The notes below the pieces were generated by a model. The model saw only the letters and a program-made list of their open reading frames with translations, was not told where the DNA came from and made no database searches. Shown piece by piece: positions 55,193-63,825 of a DNA stretch of 64,000 nt. Numbering within the stretch: the first letter of the stretch is position 1; each line of letters starts with the position of its first letter. The stretch is from Streptomyces sclerotialus (GTDB lineage: Bacteria; Actinomycetota; Actinomycetes; Streptomycetales; Streptomycetaceae), in contig NZ_JBFOHP010000002.1 of NCBI RefSeq assembly GCF_040907265.1, forward strand, positions 6,386,001 to 6,450,000, written 5' to 3'. Made by a program: the position numbers and the translations under genes.

Positions 55193-55786
55193 ATGAACGG
55201 GAGTCAGCTTGAAGGCACTCGACCCTGGGCGTGGTTCGGCGGGCGCCCCGGCGTCGACTTCGTCAACACGGTCCGAGAGCGCGCCACCACTTGGCGGGAG
55301 CTCCTGGAAAGCCCTGCAGACCTCGCGGAGTGGTTCGTTGCCGCGGAAATCAGCGCGCACCCCCTGGCCGTGGACCACGGGCTGCTCCGGCAGGCCAAGG
55401 AACTGCGCGAGGCAATCGATCAGGGAATCAGAGCGGTCCTGGCCGAGGAGCGCGTCCCGGCGGAGTCGGCGCAGGTCATCAACGCGTGGTTGGCACGCGC
55501 GGCCGACCGCCCGCCGTATCTCGATGTACGTGAGCGCATTCCGGTTCTGCGGACCGCAACCGCACCGTCCGATGCGCGGGACGCCCTGTGCCACATCGCG
55601 CTCGACGCCGCGGAACTCATGGGCACGAGCGCACGCGACACCGTACGAGTCTGTGCGTCGGCACCGTGCAGCGCCCTGTTCGTCGACCGGTCAGCGGCAC
55701 GCCGTCGACGCTGGTGCTCGATGGCCACGTGCGGGAACCGCGCCAAAGCCGCCCAGTTCCGCCGCTCAAGCACGAAGCCGCACTGA
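55193..55786 (+). CDS. CGNR zinc-finger (ABATE-domain) transcriptional regulator
   Basis: This 197-residue protein has an N-terminal ABATE-like domain (WAWFGGRPGVDFVNTVRER, LLRQAKELREAI). It also has the C-terminal CGNR zinc finger VCASAPCSALFVDRSAARRRRWCSMATCGNRAKAA (four cysteines). Such proteins regulate efflux or stress genes. No ribosome site precedes ATG 55193, and the -10 box is immediately upstream, fitting leaderless translation. It probably controls the divergent MFS gene and itself. Confidence 0.87.
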   Translation: MNGSQLEGTRPWAWFGGRPGVDFVNTVRERATTWRELLESPADLAEWFVAAEISAHPLAVDHGLLRQAKELREAIDQGIRAVLAEERVPAESAQVINAWLARAADRPPYLDVRERIPVLRTATAPSDARDALCHIALDAAELMGTSARDTVRVCASAPCSALFVDRSAARRRRWCSMATCGNRAKAAQFRRSSTKPH

Positions 55787-56033
55787 AGGATTGCCCCGGC
55801 CGGCTGTGCCGGCGCCTTGCGCAGGCAGCGACTCCCGTCTGGCGGACTCGACGGCCGGTCAGCTAGCCCCTGCCGGCCGTCGGAGGCTGGCCGAACGCTG
55901 TTCCCTGGCTCGCTTCCGTTGACCACAGACAGTTACTGATCAAGAGTTCAGACACCAGCGACGAGCCGTACCGCTCCGCTGGTATGCCTCGGTTTCCTAC
56001 CTATGGCCTACGGCGCAAAGTAGCGAACAGGGC

Positions 56034-56465
56034 TTACGAGCGTTCGCCGGGGTAGGGCACCTGCCCCCACTGCCGGATTACGGCAGCGGAGTCGACGCCG
56101 TGGTGGTCGCGCCACACCTGCCAGGCAGTGGCGCGCAAATCCGCGAGGAACTGGGTGCCGACGGCCATGTGCGAGCCCGAGGTGATGTGGCGCCCGATCT
56201 CGTCGGCCAGCTTTCTTTCCTCCTCTGGGGTCTCGGTGGCGAAGAGCATCAGGACGTAGTCGGCGAAGTCCCGCGCCCAGTAGCTGTGCCGCTCGTCGGC
56301 GGGCTGGGCGAGCTGGGCGATGCCCGCCTTGATCTTCTTGAAGCCGTAGCCGCCGTCCTCGGTCTGCCAGCGGTCCCAAAAGCCAGGGTCGGCCGGGGAT
56401 CCCAGGATGCCGATGAGGCGCAGTAGCCGGTCCAGGTCCGGGCATTCGTGGTGGGTTTCGGTCAT
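56034..56465 (-). CDS. hypothetical protein
   Basis: This 143-residue acidic soluble protein contains GFWDRWQTEDGGYGFKKIKAG, ARDFADYVLMLFATETPEEERKLADEI and WQVWRDHHGVDSAA. I do not recognise the family. ATG 56465 is chosen as the start of the conserved-looking frame; an upstream ATG would add 27 residues. Good third-position G/C bias supports coding. There is no obvious partner. Confidence 0.6.
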   Translation of the reverse strand: MTETHHECPDLDRLLRLIGILGSPADPGFWDRWQTEDGGYGFKKIKAGIAQLAQPADERHSYWARDFADYVLMLFATETPEEERKLADEIGRHITSGSHMAVGTQFLADLRATAWQVWRDHHGVDSAAVIRQWGQVPYPGERS

Positions 56466-56605
56466 GGAACAGGAAGCTATCGAGGCTCGCGTCGCGTACA
56501 CCATGGCCCGATAGTTATCGGCCAGAAAGTGACGCCAAGTCGGCATTGCCGCAGGTCGTGTGGGCGGCGCTCTTCAAGATCCGTCTCATTGCTGCCGCAG
56601 GCTGA

Positions 56606-56634
56606 GGGCTCACAGACATCTGAGCTGTGAGCCC
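56606..56634. terminator. hairpin downstream of the conjugation-ATPase remnant
   Basis: GGGCTCACAG and CTGTGAGCCC form a perfect 10-bp stem with a 9-base loop, 26 bp beyond the end of the TraG-like remnant on the minus strand. Confidence 0.55.
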
Positions 56635-56659
56635 TTACGGAGATAGTTCTGGCCTGTGG

Positions 56660-58440
56660 TCACGTCAGCCGCCGGGCGGCGTCAGAACACCTCCGGGGAG
56701 ACCGGACCTTCCCCGTCCGCCGCGGCCGGTGCCTTCTCCAGGGGACCGCCGCAGCCCGCTGTCCTCGCGAGGACCCGGCGAATGCGGCGTCGTGCGCGCG
56801 GGCTCGCTCGGCCAGTTCACCGACCGCGGCCGCTGCGAGATTGGTGTCGGCTGCGCGCTGCAGCGCCTGGATCTTCTTCGACCGGGCCAGGCTGGAGAAG
56901 ACCTCCTCCAGCTCGGGCCACGGATGCGCAGTGGCCCGAGCCGGCGGCCGTTGCTGGTGAGGGTCAGGTAGTGGTGGAAGCGCGGCAGGGTGGTGATCTC
57001 GCCTGGATCCACCAGGTCGTCCCACTCCTTGGCGATCAGCATCACCGCGTCCCGGGAGCCTGCGGTGCTGGACAGGGTCGAGGAGTTCTGCACGATCGAC
57101 TCCCGTGTCGCGGTACTCACCTGCTGCAGCAGCTGAGTCATGGTATGCAGCCGGGCCCCGAATGACCGCAGCTCCTCGCTGATCCCGGCCAGCACGCTGC
57201 CGGAGGCCCCGTCGATGCTGATCAGCTCATCGACGAAGACATGGAAGGGACGGCGGTGCTCCTCGGGCATTTCCCGGCGGGCGAGCGTGGCCCGGTACAG
57301 GTCCTGGAACAACAGGTTGACCAGCAGCCGGTCGGTGGGGCCGGAAGCGGAGGGGCGGATCCACACCAGCTTGCCCTCATCCATCGCGGTCCGGACGCTG
57401 TAGCTGCTCATCGGGCTGCCCAGCAGCGCCCGGGGGACCTTGTTGGCCGCCAGCCGCGCGATGGGGTTGGTGACGGTGGGCATGGCCTCCGCCGGCAGCG
57501 TGGGGAACTCGCTCTTTCACCAGCGGGCTGTCTCCGCCGGCAGTGAGCCGATGACCCAGGCACGGAAGAGAGCGTCCCCCAGCAGCGTCGGGACCTGCAG
57601 CAACGTCGTCTGGCGCTCCGGATGCTGCTCGGCCACCGCCTGGCGGTTGACCTCCACCAGGGCCTCCACACACTTGGTCAGCACCGTCAGCGCCCGCGGA
57701 TGGGTGGCATCGCTCCAGCCCAGCACGGAGGCGCAGGCGTCCACGACCGCCTGCTGTACCCGCTCGGGGTCCTGGCCGCGCTCGGCGCCCAGCGGATTCC
57801 AGGTGCCGATGCGGGCCTGGTCGCCGTGGCGGCCGGTCAGGTCCAGGTGCCACACCCGCCGCATGATCGCGCTGTGGGCCAGGTACTTTCTGGCCCGGAG
57901 GTAGGCATCGCCATGCGGGTCGATGTACAGGCCTCCCTCGCCGGCGTGCGCCAGCCCCCTTGAACTGGCACAACGCCTGTTCGGTCTTGCCGTAATTGCT
58001 CTTGCCCACCCGCAGGCTGAACAGGGTCTCCGGCAGGGGCGAGGCGATCAGCCGTTCCCGCCCGTCCGGGCCCTGATACCAGCCCTGCAGCATCACGCCG
58101 CTCGTGCCCGGGGTGCAGGTGGGAAGGTCGCTGGCCAAGACCGGCAGCACGCAATGCCGGGTGGGCGGCTTGAGCAGTCCGGCCAGCTCATCCACCCGCA
58201 CCCACGAGGGGCGCGGACCGGTGATCTGTCCCGTCCTCCACCGCTTGTCAAAACTCTTGCGGTAGGGCGCGTTGTCCGGACCGATCCGCCAGGGGCCCAG
58301 CCGCTGCCCGGTGTGCAGGAGCCGGTTGCCGCCGGCCCATACATCCAGCGCGGCCGCGATATGGCTCAGCCGCTGCTTGGCGCCCGGCCCGCGTAGAGGA
58401 GCAGCGCACCAGAATCTGCACCCGCACCAGGACGGCGGGG
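56660..58440 (-). pseudogene. TraG/VirD4-like conjugation ATPase, multiply frameshifted
   Basis: Four successive pieces in changing frames reconstruct a P-loop ATPase. The first holds VDELAGLLKPPTRHCVLPVL and the Walker A box GKSNYGKT. The second runs from MRRVWHLDLTGRHGDQARI to AWVIGSLPAETAR (57.52-57.86 kb). The third runs from NPIARLAANKVPRALLG with the Walker B box FHVFVDELI to PLRIRGP (56.91-57.53 kb). The fourth is a C-terminus HPWPELEEVFSSLARSKKI. Breaks lie near 56.91, 57.53 and 57.96 kb, and the N-terminus is lost. It is the relic of an integrative conjugative element. Confidence 0.72.
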
Positions 58441-58525
58441 TCCTGCAGTTTGCCGAGCACCTTGTTCCGATCCACCCGCCGCGGGGGCGCTGGGCATCGT
58501 CCTCCTGCTGCTGCCCTTCGTCCTG

Positions 58526-58927
58526 GTGGCACGCCTACGCGAACGGCGCACCCTGCGCGCGGGGGCCCGGACAGCAGCGGCCACTCTCCCTGCCGGCACC
58601 CACTACGCGGTAAACGTCGGCCTGAACGGGGATGCAGCCGACGACACAGTCACGGGGCCGGCCGCTTGGGACCGCGGTCCCGTCCGCGCCGGCGCTGCGG
58701 CGCTCACCGACTCAGCCCTGCAACTGCGCGGCCCGGCCGACGCCGCCCTGGACGTCGCCCCGGCCGACGTCCTCGGCGCGGTGCACACCGTCCCGGCGCC
58801 GTGGCTCGCCGACGGCTCGCTGGATGTGTTTCTGCACACCGGGGAGGCGATCGAGCTTCGTACGCCCCAGCACAAGCTCCTGGCGGCCGCCTTTGCCGCG
58901 GCGGGCGTGCGGGTGCTCCGGGCGTAG
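58526..58927 (+). CDS. membrane-anchored hypothetical protein, probably 5'-truncated
   Basis: A frame open well before GTG 58526 encodes a hydrophobic helix (ALGIVLLLLPFVLVARL, from 58487). About 130 extracytoplasmic-type residues follow, with THYAVNVGLNGD, ALQLRGPADAALDVAPADV and FLHTGEAIELRTPQHK. I do not know the family. The upstream side abuts the ATPase remnant head to head, and no good start precedes the helix. It is thus probably a truncated element gene. Confidence 0.45.
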   Translation: MARLRERRTLRAGARTAAATLPAGTHYAVNVGLNGDAADDTVTGPAAWDRGPVRAGAAALTDSALQLRGPADAALDVAPADVLGAVHTVPAPWLADGSLDVFLHTGEAIELRTPQHKLLAAAFAAAGVRVLRA

Positions 58928-58972
58928 CTTCGGAGGGCGAGCTGCTGATCGTGAGCAAGCCCAACGGTCAGG

Positions 58973-59986
58973 TCACTGCGGAACGAGTAGGTGTTCGTGC
59001 CGGGGGTCGGTCGCGCACGCGAAGACGTTCAGCGCGCCGTCCCTGCCAGGAAGGACCGCCGTGGGGTGCTTGTTGTCCTGAGGGGCGGGAGTCCGGCGGT
59101 CTTCCAGCGGGGTCCAGCTGGAGACGATGCCGCCCCATTCATAGGTGGCGATGGTGAGGAAGAGCCGCATGGGACTGCCGCACGAGCAGGTGATCTCTGC
59201 CGGGCCGGTCACGTTCCACGCCGCGAAGCCTCCGACCTTCCACCCGGGGGCGATGGACAGGTCGCCCTGGTAGCTGAGGAGGCCCTCGTCATCGTCCTCG
59301 GCCTCCTCTTCAAGCCGCATCTCCCATTCCTCGATGCGCTCTTGCAGGTCGGCGTCGAGCAGTTCGATGTATTCGTGCTCCACGACCTGTTCGGGGGCGA
59401 TGGCACAGGGCTCCGGTACGTAGCCGTCGAATCCGACGACCTCCGGGAGCGGGGGCGTCGCCAGGACCTGCCCACACCGTGAGGAGTCGCGCCACCGCAC
59501 GTCGACGGCGACCGTCCCCTGTGGGCCGTGACCATCAAACGGGCACCACAACACCTGAACCAGATCGGTACCTCGCGGTGCCTCCAGCCCGGGGACGCCC
59601 TTGGTGAAGAACTGGGCTACCGGCAACAGCGGGACCGGCGCGGTCTCACCGACGTCGGAGACCTGGTGCTCTTCGCGCAGGCCGGCCAGCAGCGCCCGGT
59701 CCTCTTCGCTGAAACCGGTCCCGGGAGCAAGATTCTCCGCCTCGCGCAGCATGGCCCGCTCGCGATACACATCCGGTACTCGTCGGCCCCGGCTGCGCGG
59801 GTGCGCGTGTTGGCAGGTGGGCCAGGGCTCGTCCGCCGGCCACAACAGCGGCCCGCCGATGGAGCTGTCGTGGGGTTTCGGCGCCCCGGGCCGGGGGTGG
59901 AGGCGGGTACTGGTCGCACGGTGGGCCGCCAGCTCGGGGAAGATCTGCTCGATGTCCAGGGGCCGCGGCGGGGTGGTCCGGGTCAT
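58973..59986 (-). CDS. DUF1963/YwqG-like hypothetical protein
   Basis: This 337-residue soluble acidic protein has SSIGGPLLWPADEPWPTC near 42, GTDLVQVLWCPFD near 138 and GWKVGGFAAWNV near 250. SCGSPMRLFLTIATYEWGG and a C-terminal FACATDPRHEH follow. The IGG-PLLWPxxEPWP start is typical of DUF1963/YwqG proteins. The biochemical role of the family is unknown. The CxC (TCSCGS) could bind metal. It lies alone on the minus strand. Confidence 0.7.
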   Translation of the reverse strand: MTRTTPPRPLDIEQIFPELAAHRATSTRLHPRPGAPKPHDSSIGGPLLWPADEPWPTCQHAHPRSRGRRVPDVYRERAMLREAENLAPGTGFSEEDRALLAGLREEHQVSDVGETAPVPLLPVAQFFTKGVPGLEAPRGTDLVQVLWCPFDGHGPQGTVAVDVRWRDSSRCGQVLATPPLPEVVGFDGYVPEPCAIAPEQVVEHEYIELLDADLQERIEEWEMRLEEEAEDDDEGLLSYQGDLSIAPGWKVGGFAAWNVTGPAEITCSCGSPMRLFLTIATYEWGGIVSSWTPLEDRRTPAPQDNKHPTAVLPGRDGALNVFACATDPRHEHLLVPQ

Positions 59987-60165
59987 CGCCGTCCCTTGTT
60001 GTGTCGTCGTGTCAGGGATCCCGTGCCCGGGCGCCCAGGCGGTTGGCCAACAGATGGCCGCGCGGCTGAAGGGCTCCTGACGGCGACTCCTTCGCCAGCC
60101 GCTGGCCTAGCGCCTGGAGGCACGGTGCCGGTGGGGTCTTCTAGGCTGACCGGATAGCTGAACTG

Positions 60166-60636
60166 GTGCGGTACGTGACGGGTGATGCGACAGCCCCGCT
60201 GGGCGGGGGGAGAAAACTGCTGGTCCATGTTTGCAATGATCAGGGTGGCTGGGGCAGGGGTTTTGTCACCGCGATCTCGCGCCGCTGGCCCGGTCCGGAG
60301 ACGGCATATCGGGCCTGGGCACGACAGGGAACAGAGGCCGGCTTCCGATTGGGAGCGGTGCAGTTCGTCGACGTCGACGTCGACCTGCGGGTGGCGAACA
60401 TGATCGGCCAGCACGGAACAGCACGGCGCGGCCGCACCGATGCGCCGGTGCGCTATGAAGCGATTGCTCAGGCGCTGGAAGAGGTGGGCAGCCACTGCTT
60501 GCAGTGGGAGGCCAGCGTCCATATGCCGCGCATCGGTTGTGGTCTGGCCGGCGGATCGTGGGACCAGATCTTGCCCCTGCTGCACGACCACCTGGCCCGC
60601 CGCGGCGTGCCTGTGACCGTCTACGACCCGGTCTGA
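60166..60636 (+). CDS. stand-alone macro-domain protein (TARG1/DarG-like)
   Basis: This 156-residue protein consists only of a macro domain, which binds or removes ADP-ribose. The substrate loops are VTGDATAPLGGGRKLLVHVCND, GGWGRGFVTAIS and MPRIGCGLAGGSWDQI. The N-D-Q-G-x-W-G form resembles TARG1-like hydrolases and DarG, the antitoxin that reverses DNA ADP-ribosylation. No DarT toxin gene is adjacent. The GTG start lacks a strong ribosome site, with a possible TAGGCT -10 about 20 bp upstream. Confidence 0.8.
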   Translation: MRYVTGDATAPLGGGRKLLVHVCNDQGGWGRGFVTAISRRWPGPETAYRAWARQGTEAGFRLGAVQFVDVDVDLRVANMIGQHGTARRGRTDAPVRYEAIAQALEEVGSHCLQWEASVHMPRIGCGLAGGSWDQILPLLHDHLARRGVPVTVYDPV

Positions 60637-60640
60637 GCCT

Positions 60641-60700
60641 GTGCGGCGCCGCCACAGGTCCCCGCCATCACTGGCCCCTCTGCTCCGCGCCCGCGCTCGG
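60641..60700. repeat. direct repeat copy 1 (~60 bp)
   Basis: GTGCGGCGCCGCCACAGGTC followed by CCCGCCATCAC and CCCCTCTGCTCCG recurs, with a few changes, at 62713-62773. Both copies are intergenic. Confidence 0.7.
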
Positions 60701-60786
60701 CATCACTCCTGGGAAACGATCCGTCCTTCGTAACACCCGTGTGAGCTCCCCTGCCGCGGCGGAGCGCCGCTCGCTACTCTCAACGC

Positions 60787-61029
60787 ATGGCTAAGTTGAC
60801 GGTCTCCGTGGATGAGGACCTGGCGGCCAAGGTCAACCGGTCCGCCGACCGGTATGGACTGCCGGTGGATGAGTACGTGGCGCGGGTGTTGCAGGCGGCG
60901 GAGACACCGGCGGGGCCCCACCGCGAGGAGCGCGCTTTGGAGCTGGCGCGCGGCGCCTACCGTCGTTGGAACGCTGCCGGGCGACCGGAAGACGGCGCGA
61001 TGAGCATGTCGGAGGTCTTCGGACGGTGA
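60787..61029 (+). CDS. ribbon-helix-helix-like antitoxin
   Basis: This 80-residue protein has an N-terminal RHH-like pattern, MAKLTVSVDEDLAAKVNRSA then VDEYVARVLQAAE. A flexible charged C-terminus (GRPEDGAMSMSEVFGR) is typical of an antitoxin tail. A TACTCT -10 box lies a few bases before the ATG, so the mRNA is probably leaderless. It overlaps the next gene as GTGA. The pair has the size and order of a type II toxin-antitoxin operon. Confidence 0.65.
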   Translation: MAKLTVSVDEDLAAKVNRSADRYGLPVDEYVARVLQAAETPAGPHREERALELARGAYRRWNAAGRPEDGAMSMSEVFGR

Positions 61030-61253
61030 CCGCGATCCCGGCGCGGTTCGCAGCCTCGGTGGGCCGGGTGATCCGCGGCCTTCCTCTCCCGGACCGGGAG
61101 GAGCTGCGTGCCGCGCTGGAACGGGCCTGCCAGGTCCCGTGGTCGTGGCCGCAGGCCGACAGGTACGAAATGGACGAGACGGTACGCGTCATCACGACCC
61201 GTAGCGCCATCGTCCACTACGTGATTCTGCCTGGTCCCGACCCTCACCTGTGA
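61026..61253 (+). CDS. candidate RelE/ParE-like toxin
   Basis: This 75-residue basic protein starts at GTG 61026, overlapping the antitoxin stop. It reads TAIPARFAASVGRVIRGLP, then ADRYEMDETVRVITTRSAIVHYVI. The alternating strands near the end resemble the RelE/ParE fold. It is shorter than most RelE proteins, and I cannot confirm catalytic residues. Its assignment rests on the operon pattern as much as on sequence. Confidence 0.55.
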   Translation: MTAIPARFAASVGRVIRGLPLPDREELRAALERACQVPWSWPQADRYEMDETVRVITTRSAIVHYVILPGPDPHL

Positions 61254-61451
61254 ATCTTCGCCATCACAACCTAGGCATGTGTCCGAACCAGGCAGGTGTT
61301 TGCCGTCTGCTTGGGTCGGTTGTTGTGGCTATGGGGCGCTGCACGACAGTGCGCAGTCGGCGACGGAACTTGCGGTCCTTGCCGGCAGCTGTGGGCGTAC
61401 GAAGCGAGCAGCCGCGGACCGAGCAGTCCGGGGCTGCTTGGTCGGAGCCCT

Positions 61452-61812
61452 TCACTGAGTGCTGAGGACGCCGAAGGCTCGCCTCACCCACTGATCCATC
61501 CGAGTCCCGAAGGTGGAGGCCGAGGTGATGTCCGAAGCCGGGAGACAGCCGGCGTCGTCACTGTCGGCGATGAAGTCCACGTCGGCCCAGCCGCCCCGGA
61601 AGACCACAACCGACAGTTCGGCTCCCGCCGGACCGGATATCACCACCGACCGAGTCGGGGTCCTGCTCCCGAGCCCTGTCTGTAGGTCGTGGCCAGGGCG
61701 CCGCTGTATCTCTCCAGGACAGCTGGCCTACTTCGAGGCTGGTCGACCTCCAGGCCACGGCCCGCTCAGCCAGGACGGCAGCCACCTCATCGACATCTAT
61801 GACGTTCTCCAT
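61452..61812 (-). pseudogene. small hypothetical gene split by a frameshift
   Basis: MENVIDVDEVAAVLAERAVA (from 61812) and SVVISGPAGAELSVVVFRGG to GVLSTQ (ending 61452) are in different frames that overlap near 61640. Joined, they give a protein of about 120 residues with ELSVVVFRGGWADVDFIA, reminiscent of small immunity-type proteins. It may be a one-base shift or a base-call error. The family is unknown. Confidence 0.5.
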
Positions 61813-62172
61813 GTGGGGATCATCCCGCGCCGCACACGGTGGCCCTGCGTGTGATGGGGCATGGTCTCACTGGGGACACGTTCCTGGCCCAGGTCATCCA
61901 GGTGTTCCCGCATCAGCCCCAGGGCACTTTCCCAGCATCACGTGGCCCCGAAGCGCGGTCGCTCCGACTCCAGGCCATCAACCGGCGTCTGGACGTCAGC
62001 ATGGAGCCGGAGACCGAGCAGGCCATCGACGCGCTCTGCCCGACACCGCCAAGTACGCGGCCATGATGGCCGGCGACCGCGACCTCAAGCTCAGCGGGCT
62101 CAAGGACGATCCGCTGGCCATGGGGCAGCAGTAGCAGCGCTCCGGGCGGTTGCTGCGCGAGATCGGAATCGG
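61813..62172. other. 360-bp stretch with unrecognised short open frames
   Basis: Plus-strand frames here give SMEPETEQAIDAL and, in another frame, DTAKYAAMMAGDRDLKLSGL. They look like pieces of one decayed gene. No start, ribosome site or family could be supported. Confidence 0.35.
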
Positions 62173-62562
62173 TCACCTAGGTGCTCGCCTTTTCAGAATT
62201 GGACCTGTCACTAGGATCGAGAGGCAGATGAGTACGGAAAACACGGCCAGCCAGCTGTAAGCGAGCGCCGTGATGAGGTTCAAGACCAGGTACATGCCAG
62301 AAACGACCTTGGTCGTCCGGTTAAGGTGCGAGCCGCTCGGTGAACTAAAGGTTGATTCCCGGTACGTTACGAACACGAACAGAAATCCCGCCGGTGCGAG
62401 CATGAGGGGCCATGCCACGAAATCGCGGGTGAACCAGTCGATGTCGCTGACCCTTCCGCCGATGTCGACGAAGGCCATGCAGAGTACCGGAAGCAACGTG
62501 AACGTGGCGACAAGCTTCATGCCTCTGGATTCTTTTCGGCTTAGTTCTGCATATACCGACAC
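62173..62562 (-). CDS. small membrane protein of unknown function
   Basis: This 129-residue protein has four predicted helices: VATFTLLPVLCMAFVDIG, FVAWPLMLAPAGFLFVFV, VVSGMYLVLNLITALAYS and LAVFSVLICLSILVTGPIL. GTG 62562 has AGGAGGA about ten bases upstream. Base composition is clearly lower in G/C than in the chromosomal part, suggesting transfer. No family is recognised. Confidence 0.65.
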   Translation of the reverse strand: MSVYAELSRKESRGMKLVATFTLLPVLCMAFVDIGGRVSDIDWFTRDFVAWPLMLAPAGFLFVFVTYRESTFSSPSGSHLNRTTKVVSGMYLVLNLITALAYSWLAVFSVLICLSILVTGPILKRRAPR

Positions 62563-63308
62563 TGGGTGCTCCTCCTAGGGTTTCGGTTTGAGATTCGGCT
62601 ACACCCGAAGTGCGTCAATCGGGCCTCACCGAGCCCCTGCGGCGTGTTGCCATGTACTTCCAGTTTCGCGAGTCAGGGTGTCCTTGATCTTCTCGTCGAA
62701 GTCCATTTTGGCGTGCGGCGCCGCCACAGGTTCCCGCCATCACCCGCCCCTCTGCTCCGGCGGCCGCGCTCGCCCACCCCACAACGGGGACAGCCGGCGC
62801 CAGCCCGGACGGCTGACCTGCCACCATCGCCGTGTGTCAGACCCCGCCCATAACCTGTAGAGCCCGTCCTGCTCAGGGCGGATCTTGCCAAAGGAGCACA
62901 GCATGGAGAACTAATGGACAGAGAACGGCAAGAAGTGGAATTCGGTCGTGAGGTACGACAAGTCGAGCGCTGAAGGCGTGCCGACGACCTGTCGAGCACT
63001 GAGAGCGTGAGCGCGGTCGACATCGTGCCCGTGCAACCAGGGAGATGAACAGCGTCCCGGCCCGGTCGTTGCCGTACTGAGCATCCGGCCGGCGGGGTCG
63101 GCACACGTGGAAGCCTTGGGTCGCCAATCCAGCACCGCCTCAACAAGAACCCGACCGACGCGCCCTGTCGGCACCATCGCACTGAGACCCGACCGCACCG
63201 CCCCACCACAGCGCGCTACCCTGCCTCCGGTTCTTAGAGCCTGCGAGCTACACCCATCGCCGTTTACTTCACTGATAGCCGTGTCAGATCCTGATGTCCG
63301 TCGGCTGC
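62563..63308. other. 750-bp region without a recognised gene
   Basis: The region contains the second copy of the 60-bp repeat (62713-62773). A short plus-strand relic near 62906-63010 reads WTENGKKWNSVVRYDKSS after an in-frame stop. Otherwise only low-quality open frames are present. Confidence 0.4.
62713..62773. repeat. direct repeat copy 2 (~60 bp)
   Basis: It matches the segment at 60641-60700 with a few substitutions and small indels, 2.07 kb apart. Both copies share the GTGCGGCGCCGCCACAGGT core. Confidence 0.7.
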
Positions 63309-63822
63309 TCACAGATTGCCGAAGATCACCCCGCGCCAGGTCCATCCGGCTGCAAGGACCGCGTCCCGTAGAGGATCTTTCATGTCCGAGCTGTTGAAAC
63401 GGAATGTCTCCGTCGCCTGAAGGCGGCCGTCCGGTCCCTCGCCGATCGTCCAGTGCCGGGAGACCGTCTTCGCCGGTCCGCGGCCGTATTGGCGTGGCAC
63501 CGCCCGCCTGGGGGTGTCACCGACCCAGGTGACCTCCCACTGCTGGTCGACAGCGCGCACCACACGGTCTGCGGCGGCCAGGCGCATGTGAAATCTGCAC
63601 CTCACGGCTCAGCCGGTGCTGGACGAAGAACGCCTGCCAGGCCGGTTCCCTCGTCCGCCACTCCGCCACCAGATCGACGCCCTTGGTGGTGGCATTGCGT
63701 ACGACCCAGGGGTTGTCCGGCTGGTTCAGATCGAGCAGCGCGGCCCGGAGGTCGGCGGCCGAGCGCGGTGCGATTCCGCTGTCGGGGTACCGCGTGCCGG
63801 TCAGCTTGTCGAACAGGCCCAT
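63309..63822 (-). pseudogene. hypothetical gene split by one extra base
   Basis: MGLFDKLTGTRYPDSGIAPR to LSREVQI (from 63822) continues in a second frame as HMRLAAADRVVRAVDQQWEV to GWTWRGVIFGNL (ending 63309). Removing one T from the TTT run near 63590 restores a protein of about 170 residues. The family is a common Streptomyces hypothetical. It starts four bases after the upstream gene, so they form an operon. Confidence 0.65.
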
Positions 63823-63825
63823 CTG

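Noticed and set aside
56613..56628. GACATCTGAGCTGT shared with the region at 44238-44251
   Set aside because: A 14-base match is expected several times by chance in 64 kb, and the contexts differ (hairpin loop versus promoter).
62906..63010. Short plus-strand stretch WTENGKKWNSVVRYDKSS
   Set aside because: It looks like a protein relic but follows an in-frame stop after three codons and is too short to name.
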